Shown piece after piece: positions 57,166 to 64,000 of a stretch of DNA of 64,000 bases (positions are counted from its first letter, which is position 1; each line of letters starts with the position of its first letter). The stretch lies in the NCBI RefSeq assembly GCF_965363235.1, contig NC_134843.1, positions 94,707,795 through 94,771,794 of the forward strand, in the 5' to 3' direction. A program made the translations under genes and the position numbers. The DNA is from Mytilus galloprovincialis. Taxonomy: Eukaryota; Mollusca; Bivalvia; Mytilida; Mytilidae. The notes beneath the pieces are model-generated. The model was not told the origin of the DNA, did no database searches, and worked only from the letters and a program-made list of their open reading frames with translations.

Positions 57166-58150
57166 TGGAAAAAAAGACACTAAAAACAATGTTGCCAAAT
57201 CTAACCAAGTGCAACTTTTCCTGAGGGAGTTTTACCTTAATTACTTGATAATTTATAGATTTATTAGCGAACAATTTGAGAGAGGTTTGTACAAACCTGA
57301 TATTTTCAAATTACCATTTATCAGCAGTTACGTACCCTCTCAATTACAATTACATTACAATCGTGTATATGCACACTATACAGACTCCGTTAGCAGTATC
57401 TTACTTAAAATCGCAGATTTATATTTATAAATTTATCGATGGTGTCCTATTCCTGTGAGTGACATTTTGACGGAGCGATTTATGTATAGCAAGAGAGCAT
57501 TACCCGGTCGACATACTTGGTCTAAATAGAAAAAAAGGGTGTGGAGTATACATTCATGTCACAAAATTTGTTATTGCACAACAACAAAACACACACACAC
57601 ACAAAAGATAAGAAACAGCGCTTGCTCCTTTTGAAACGTTCATGTAATTCCCACAGATTTTGTTGTTCCCTTGAATTTCAATTACTCAATTGTTTTATGC
57701 GGTTTGCACATCAATAAACTAATACTGTCTTAACTCATATGTCAAAGGACACGAAAAGACTATTTTAGATGAGGTGATGTCAAAATGATTTATCTGTACT
57801 ATTTCCGATTATCAATTATAATATTTGACGGGACTAGTTGCTTGGAGAATTATTTGAATTAATGCAGAAAATCAAAAATATTAATTTTTATAATAAATTT
57901 GTATTCATTCTTAAAAAAATATTATAATAATCATTAGCAAAGGTATAAATAATATACAGCATCATATTTACATATAATACAGTTTTATATTTACAAACAT
58001 AAACTATTCCTGATAACTAAATATTACCTGAAAGAAAAAAACTATGATTATTATTCCCAAATTAAAGGACAAAATATTGGTGATACCGAGTAATGAAAAA
58101 ATATACATTCCGGTCAAAATATTTGTATGATTTGTATGATTCCAATTAGT
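57166..58150. other. Unassigned, with a CA microsatellite
   Basis: (CA)n of about eight units at 57588-57603. The rest is AT-rich with no recognised exon or repeat. Confidence 0.4.
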
Positions 58151-58154
58151 TGTT

Positions 58155-58160
58155 TTTATT
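58155..58160 (-). terminator. Candidate poly(A) signal, minus strand
   Basis: TTTATT on the plus strand (AATAAA on the minus) lies about 860 bases after the stop of the candidate GPI exon. Other signals may be used; listed because it is the first clear one found. Confidence 0.25.
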
Positions 58161-59020
58161 TATTTCATTTAATATATCAATCGCAAATGCAAAAAAAAGA
58201 CAGGGACAGTCTAAATAATGGTAAAATACACAATCAAAATTAACAGACGTATGAATTCTACGTTTCGAATTTGATTCAATGCGGGTGTTCATTAAAATAC
58301 ATTGTTTTACTAGAAACATTTGCTCCTGTCCTTGTAGATCGTTAAACTCATCTCTTAACCTCTGAAAAAGGACTTGTCTTTAAAATAAAATCAACGTTAA
58401 AAACAAACATGCAACAAAAGAAGGCCACGTAAGGCAAGGCGTCACAAAGTATATTATTATTTCAGATTCATTTACTCTACAAAAAGAAAAAAACAGTTCA
58501 GAAAGAACAGAAAAATTTATACCTAAGCTCATATTTGAACACAAATAGCAAAGTTGATTATTTGCTTTCGGAAACCCTTAAAATGAAGTTTGTAGCACGA
58601 TATCATTAGGTTTAACAGATGGTTGGAACTTATTTGTGAGATGCAAACAATCGTTATTAGAAAGTTGTGGATACAATAAAGCACAAAACGAGTAGGTGAT
58701 GATGGTCACTATAAATCAAGTAGTAGATGTAACTATCTGATGCAATTAAAATAAGTACACATGCATGACTATACAAGTTTTTTTGTGATATGAATATGTT
58801 AATATATGTACAATGAAAATATTTGTTATTATGTCAGCTGCAAATATTAAACAAAGTTAGATTAAATCACTGTCTACATCATCATATATAAGTCTTGTCT
58901 TCAATAGTTTAGTTTTCTTTAAACGATTTTAAGTTTCACTACACATTTGTGTATTACAATGTTGCCATAGTAACTATTGTCTTTGCATAGTTTTTAACTT
59001 AGCACTTTTCGTTGGATGCC

Positions 59021-59126
59021 TCACAAGTGTAGCATTACAAGACTATATATAGTAACTACGAATGCCGTAGTAAATGATCCCATGACTCTAGGAGCTGCAG
59101 ATACTCGACAGATTAACTGGTCAAAT
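59021..59126 (-). CDS. Candidate last exon with GPI-anchor-like C-terminus
   Basis: On the minus strand GTTTTGTATTTCAG is an excellent acceptor ending at 59127; the frame (one base completing the previous codon, then 34 codons) reads FDQLICRVSAAP then RVMGSFTTAFVVTIYSLVML, His, Leu and a TGA at 59021-59023. A small-residue site (S-A-A), a short spacer and a hydrophobic tail ending without charged residues are what GPI-attachment signals look like. The cysteine just before could close a domain. Earlier exons should lie to the right on the minus strand, but I found no convincing one between 59130 and 62600. The protein family is unknown; a chance frame cannot be excluded. Confidence 0.4.
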
Positions 59127-59129
59127 CTG

Positions 59130-61160
59130 AAATACAAAACGTTTTAAACAATTTGAAATTGTTCAGATGTCTGTATGAAAAAACTAATCGACAGAACATG
59201 TTTGTATCAATTATTTTAGAAGACTAAACAATCATTTCAGATTCTTCAATCCGTTGTGAATGTAGTGTGAATATATTGGGGCTTGTTTCGTGTATATTTG
59301 TGCTAACATTGTTCATCTTTCTGTAAATTTGTTTTTATTCATATCTACTGTTGAACAGATTACAGCGGTGTACAACTGTTGCCTTTATTTACCAGGTCTA
59401 CACAACTGTTCTCGCTTCGTTTGTAGTTCATGCGGTTCCCTCATATTTGCTGGGCTTTTTATCTTGATTTGTGTATTCCTAACTTAGATAAGAGATTTAG
59501 TCATCGGTATAGTACTGTTGCCTCTAAGATATTTTTAATTGCTAAAATATATATATCAGCAACACCCGTATTGGATCAGTAGTATATGCATAAGTTGATA
59601 GTACATGCATTAACAAAACAAAAAATGCGTAGGTAATCACTTTCCGGCGTCCCATGTTAGATTTCTAGATGAAGCTTTGTGTCGAGTTTCGTGAATTATT
59701 TGTAAATATACGATTATTGTCACAACACAATACTGTTACAACGCTGTAACTTGTTTGAATTTGTTTTAACACAACTGAAATTGTATGGCTGCATTAGTGA
59801 GTTTACGAACCGTCACGTAAAAGGTATTTCACAAATATAGATATATTTCTCTAGGCTTATCGTTCTTTGTTCGGATATACTAGTAGTTCAAACCATGATA
59901 CCTGGAAATGTGACAGGTGCAGTTAACAGGAAATGTTTACCATGCAATAACACTTGAATGTCAAAGTATAAAAATTCGGTTTTTTTCTGACGCTGTCTTA
60001 ATATAAAGCTTCGGGAATCGGACACGTTGAATGAATATAATCTGTATATCTGATTTTGTGTCATTTGGTTTGATGCGAACGTATGACTTTACTGTCACTA
60101 AAACATTACTGTAATTAACAGAACATTTATATGATACTCGCTTAATAGCTAGGACTGTTTGTCGGCAAGATTCCGAGTATTTAGGCAAAGAAAGCCTTAT
60201 ATGCAGATTAATTTTGGATTGTTTGGGTTATATTGAATTTTGCTCTTCAACATTTTATATTTTGGCTTCTGAAAAATTTGGTATCCGGCGTATCTGACAA
60301 GGTTAATTCCAGAAAACGTGGTATGCGCTATCGAATCATGTCGTATGTACAGTGTCTGGAAATACAACACCAGATTTTGTGTTCCTACCTGATCATGATT
60401 GCAACTTTTAGAGTTGATCCTAATTATATCTGCAGATATTTTACAAACTGTTGCTTTTTAAATAGGAGCTACATAGATATAAGAAGATATGTTATACGTG
60501 CCATTAAGGTATTCGGCCCATAATTAGCCAATAAACAACAAGCAAAATAATTTATATTTTTATCAAGTATTGTGAGTAGGGGTATCTAAGAGTTCTTAAT
60601 ATGAAATAAAAATCCGCAAAATATTTCAGGTTAACAACAGGGCTGGGTTACAGTGACCCCCCTTTTTTGTCCTCATATTCCAAATAAGGGGTTTAAGTAG
60701 TATGTAATTTTAAAAAACCTATATAGTATAATTTACTAATCTTTCTTTCAAAAGGGACTTTACATGTAACCTTGTAACCTTAAACAAAAATTTTTTTAAA
60801 AAAATTTGCTTTTCTATTTTTAGAACAGTGTTATTGTTACTAATAATAGAAAAAGGGGGAAATTCGAAAATTTGTCAATCTTATATCTTCACAAGTTCAA
60901 AAGTAAATATTTAAGCAGAGCATTCAAAATTGACATTTAAATTAACTTTACATATTGTTGCATCCTAAAAAAAAAAATTAGAAACTTTTACCGTACCGAT
61001 TTCGAGAATTTTCATTTATAATGTCAAGGTCGCAGATCCTAAATGGAGAATTGGTATCACTGTTCTGATGTTATTTGGTATAATTTATGTAAATCTTTAG
61101 AAAAACTCAATATACTTTATATAAACTTATAATAATAATTAACTTTGATAATTATGACAT
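59130..61160. other. Unassigned sequence
   Basis: Minus-strand frame 59961-60188 and plus-strand frame 60233-60523 show no motif or splice context I trust. A stray family D-like end (GAACAGATTACAGCGGTGTA) is near 59353. Confidence 0.3.
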
Positions 61161-61164
61161 GTAA

Positions 61165-61600
61165 AGGTCAAAAGGTCAAAGGTCAAGGTCATTTTAGGAG
61201 CTAAAATAGGACAATAATCTTCCTTTTTGCTAAATTTTCAAAAGTGTATCTTCCTATTGGTCCCATAATTTTCATGACCTTTGTTAATAAAGACCATTTA
61301 ATGATATCCAAAGGATCAAGGCTTGGTTTCGACCTTTAGGGGTCAACAGGTCAAAGGTCAAGTAATTTTAGGAGCATAAATTATACCATGATCCCTTTTT
61401 TGGTCATTTTTTTAAAGTAATCTTTATTAAAAGAATTGCTTCATCTGCAATTCATCTGTTGTGGGAAATAAATTTATGACATGTGGGTTTTTGTTAACTT
61501 TATGATCTGCAGTACATAAAGAAATAACTTCAACATTGAGATCAAAAGGTCAAAGGTCAAGGTTATTTTGGGACCTGAAATTAGACAATTCTCTCGTTTT
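61165..61600. repeat. Three-unit tandem repeat carrying DR1 AGGTCA sites
   Basis: AGGTCAAAGGTCA occurs at 61173, 61348 and 61548 (175 and 200 apart). Each is followed by AAGG or AAGT, then ATTTTAGGAGC or ATTTTGGGACC, then a TAAATTAGGACAAT-like part. A fourth, weaker inverse site (TTTGACCCTTTGACCT) is near 61707. Related half-site clusters occur at 7.4-7.8 kb. Confidence 0.75.
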
Positions 61601-62626
61601 GTTGAAAAATAAGTAATTGAAACATGTTAAAAGTTGGATGAATTAAAAGTATAGTACTTAGTATACATATTTATTTACTTTCATTTCTGTATGCCCTTGA
61701 AATTTGACCCTTTGACCTAAAGATTGAACCCTATCCTTTATCTAGTGAATATCAACTAATGGGATCTATTGGTTGAAACATTTATTTTAGCAACATAGTA
61801 AAATACATGTATGGATGTATGTCCTGTTTGTATATGTATGTGAAAAAATGAATAATGTGTTATATAGTGGCAAAGATATTTGTTTGAGGTTTTTGAAGAA
61901 TGTAAACATAGACAATATTTAAAGTTATGCCAAATATTTCCAATTTTGTCACTGTGTAACACCAGACATCACAAAAACAGCATCAGGCTTTATTGAGTCC
62001 AGGGGATAGCTATTATTTGATTGCATACCAGCATTAACTACAGCTCACTAAAGAATACCCCATTATTCCTGTTTCACATTGAACTCAGGTCAATTATCTC
62101 CCTTGAAATATGTCTGATCAGGTTTATACTCCTTCATGCACATAGTAAAACATAAATTCAATAAAATTTCAATATTTATTTGCAAATTATACTTATATTT
62201 TTTAAATAAAGTATAATCATGGTCATGATGGTAAAAAGGATACAAATAAATAAGATCATATTTATATAATAAAAAAAGACTTTTTCTATAAAATATGTCA
62301 GTAAAGCAAATTCTAATTGAATTACAGATACATGTTCAGTTTAAAAAAAAAGAGAAAGCTTACAAGAGTTGACAACCAGAAATGTCACACCTGTTTCAAT
62401 GTTTATTATCGACTTATATTGAATTTAAAAAAATAATGTTACACTATATATAAATGTAATACATTAAATTAGCAAATTTATGTATTTGAGATAAAGGTGA
62501 CATAAAATGTTGATACATGAAGGCTGAATAATCATTTCATACAACAAATTACAAGAAAACTGAACTTTGACTAATAAATCACACAATGTGGTCAATTTGA
62601 GAGAAAACAAGTAAGCACAATTCAGT
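61601..62626. other. Unassigned, probably 3' flank of the exonuclease gene
   Basis: AT-rich, with no exon recognised. Confidence 0.3.
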
Positions 62627-62632
62627 TTTATT
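62627..62632 (-). terminator. Candidate poly(A) signal of the exonuclease gene
   Basis: TTTATT on the plus strand gives AATAAA on the minus strand 207 bases after the stop codon, a reasonable 3' untranslated length. Confidence 0.4.
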
Positions 62633-62838
62633 CTAAATGGTAGCAACTTTTAGAAAAAATGTTTATAAAGTCATTTATGAGTTCACAGAAAAATAATGCA
62701 TGATAAAATATTTTGAATACACAAATATACCAAAAAAATTACACATACATACAAATTTATAATAACTGCTCAAACATAGTACTAAAGTATAGATTATAAT
62801 ACAAGTCATGACATAAAAGATCACTTCTTCAAGCAATC

Positions 62839-63659
62839 TCACAATTCTGAAAACATATTGCCCATTTTTTGTACCACAGAACACATTAATTTTTTATCAT
62901 TAGAAACTCTTGGCTTACCAAAAGCAGTTTTAGACATAAGAACATCAATAAGTCCATCTTCTCCTTTACGAGTATAAATAAGTTTTAAATGAGCACAGTT
63001 CAAACCTGATCCAGCAATATTCTCTGCTGTTGTCATTTTCATTACACCGCTAGCAATCAGGGGATGAAAGCTTGGCAAGTTTTTAGCTTTTGCCTTGATG
63101 AAGTTTTCTTGCAGTAAATGAGAATTAGAATTGTAACAAAGTTTAAGCATTAGTTCTTTAGAAACATTAGCAGCAATAAGTATTTTATCAAGCATATTTA
63201 CATCATCCACAGCATTGTGGGCATTATATTCCTCCTTACAAAAATGTTGTGCTAAAAATGGCTGATTATATTTTTCTATTTTGGGAAAGTTTGATCTAAA
63301 AAGGGCCAATGAGTCTATAAATCCCATAACAATCTGAGTAAAATTATCATACATATTACAGTTATAAACAGCTGTTGACAAAACCCGAAAATCAAAATTT
63401 TTCCCATTATGTGCTACAAGTACAGCATTACTGAATTGATTTAACCACATAAAAAAATCAGATATGGCAACCTTTATATTAACAAAGTCTAGTTCAACCC
63501 CTTTGTAAAAAAGCTTTCGTCCATCCCAAACAATACCAGTCACCTTTTCAGCTTCATTAGACATTGGTAGCTGTGGTGGTATGTAACGGTTGAAACTGGT
63601 TTGAGTTCTGTGTTCTTTGGCAGCTATCTGTACTATGTGAGGAATGATGTTTCTTCTGA
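62839..63659 (-). CDS. DEDDh-type 3'-5' exonuclease, last exon
   Basis: The exon starts after TATATTTTCAG (intron end at 63660) and ends TTGTGA at 62839, giving 273 residues. HIVQIAAKE (residues 8-16) is the strand right after exonuclease motif I, so the catalytic DxE should be on the preceding exon. Motif II is LVAHNGKNFDFRVL, with the catalytic Asp at residue 90. FIDSLALFR (115-123) and motif III HNAVDD (148-153) supply the catalytic His and last Asp. The last 110 residues (KAKNLPSFHPLIASG, TAENIAGSGL, GKPRVSN) form a separate C-terminal part that I recall from related animal proteins including the exonuclease-like part of PML, but this is from memory. The family degrades single-stranded or structured nucleic acid ends from 3'; the natural substrate is unknown. 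Reading upstream through the intron gives a false N-terminus at 63729. Confidence 0.8.
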
Positions 63660-64000
63660 CTGAAAATATACAGAAAATCAATATCAAAATTTTAGTTTTT
63701 CCAGATGTTTGTCCAAGTTTGTTGACCATTTTGAAGGTGTTTTGTTTTCATATTGTCTACAGTATCCCTTTGTAACATAATTATAATGAAACTGGACTAA
63801 GTGCAATTATAAAGATATATCCTCTATTGTAACGATTATGAAGCCATGATAAACAATGAAAGATATTACAAAAGTTATTACTAGTTCTATATAGATTATT
63901 GTTGGTCATCTTCACGAAATTGATTTTCTCACTATAGGCGTTAACATGGAGAGTGAGAGATTGAGTGAAGAGGACCTATCATAATCTGTGTATTGCTGTT
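63660..64000 (-). other. Intron or upstream region of the exonuclease gene
   Basis: Follows the acceptor at 63660-63670 on the minus strand. I do not find an exon with a DxE motif here, so the previous exon is probably outside the window. Confidence 0.4.

Noticed and set aside
57047..57430. 127-codon plus-strand open frame
   Set aside because: The first 40 codons are the non-coding tail of family F (same sequence at 21600-21720 in another context) and the rest is unrelated AT-rich DNA; no domain.
59961..60188. Minus-strand frame that might be an upstream exon of the GPI candidate
   Set aside because: Acceptor-like CAG sites exist inside it, but no good donor at the other end and no domain features.
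60233..60523. 96-codon plus-strand frame with several cysteines
   Set aside because: Cysteine spacing fits no family that I know; no splice signals; likely chance.
62839..63729. Full 296-residue reading of the exonuclease frame with ATG at 63729
   Set aside because: The first 23 residues are the translated end of an intron; a strong acceptor sits at 63660 and motif I is missing, so the true start lies on earlier exons.
1..64000. CRISPR arrays, bacterial operons, integrases, viral genes, tRNA or rRNA genes
   Set aside because: None found by reading; tandem repeats here have degenerate units without unique spacers of constant length. A tRNA could be missed without a covariance-model search.

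Overview
The window is AT-rich eukaryotic DNA with a few short exons set in long introns and dense dispersed repeats. There are no operons, ribosome binding sites or long open frames. Several repeats here (a TAGACGAAACGCGCG core, a 'TGGTATGATTGCCAATGAGA' unit, and 'GGGACCAAAACTCC' tandem units) are ones I recognise from marine mussel genomes. The best guess is therefore a bivalve, most likely Mytilus or a close relative. That assignment rests on recognition; no search was run.

Four loci carry protein-coding evidence. (1) A FAM210A orthologue on the plus strand (exons 14282-14597 and 15529-15847, 5' exon not found), a mitochondrial inner-membrane DUF1279 protein. (2) A five-exon plus-strand gene (40013-53015) encoding a small predicted secreted protein of about 212 residues with one laminin G-like domain and a strongly basic loop. 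It has a TATA box about 80 bases before its ATG, and its last codons double as a good splice donor, so the gene may continue. (3) The last exon of a DEDDh 3'-5' exonuclease on the minus strand (62839-63659); the exon with the first catalytic motif lies upstream. (4) A candidate last exon on the minus strand (59021-59126) whose product ends in a GPI-anchor-like tail. A fifth, weak candidate is an isolated signal-peptide exon at 4245-4307.

Most of the rest is mobile or repetitive. 1.5-2.8 kb holds two adjoining tandem arrays (about 132 and 160 bp units). 7.3-8.2 kb is a repeat ended by AGGTCTTTCCAC inverted repeats and rich in AGGTCA half-sites. 10061-12220 is a complete-looking DNA element with 17-bp terminal inverted repeats and CACAT target duplications. 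12.5-12.8 kb holds two tandem miniature inverted-repeat elements. 17984-19462 is a Harbinger-like element (TTA duplications) with another repeat nested inside. 49534-50713 is a hAT-like element (CTCTT duplications) inside intron 4 of the laminin G gene. Interspersed families, here called A to G and R, recur on both strands, including tails of a reverse-transcriptase element.

The genes do not form a pathway; they are unrelated neighbours. The points most worth a second look are the laminin G secreted protein, the two elements with apparent 5-bp target duplications and unusual internal repeats, the repeated perfect DR1 (AGGTCA-A-AGGTCA) nuclear-receptor-type sites, a perfect 40-bp palindrome, and a 460-bp cluster of ATGCGTTT/AAACGCAT palindromes.
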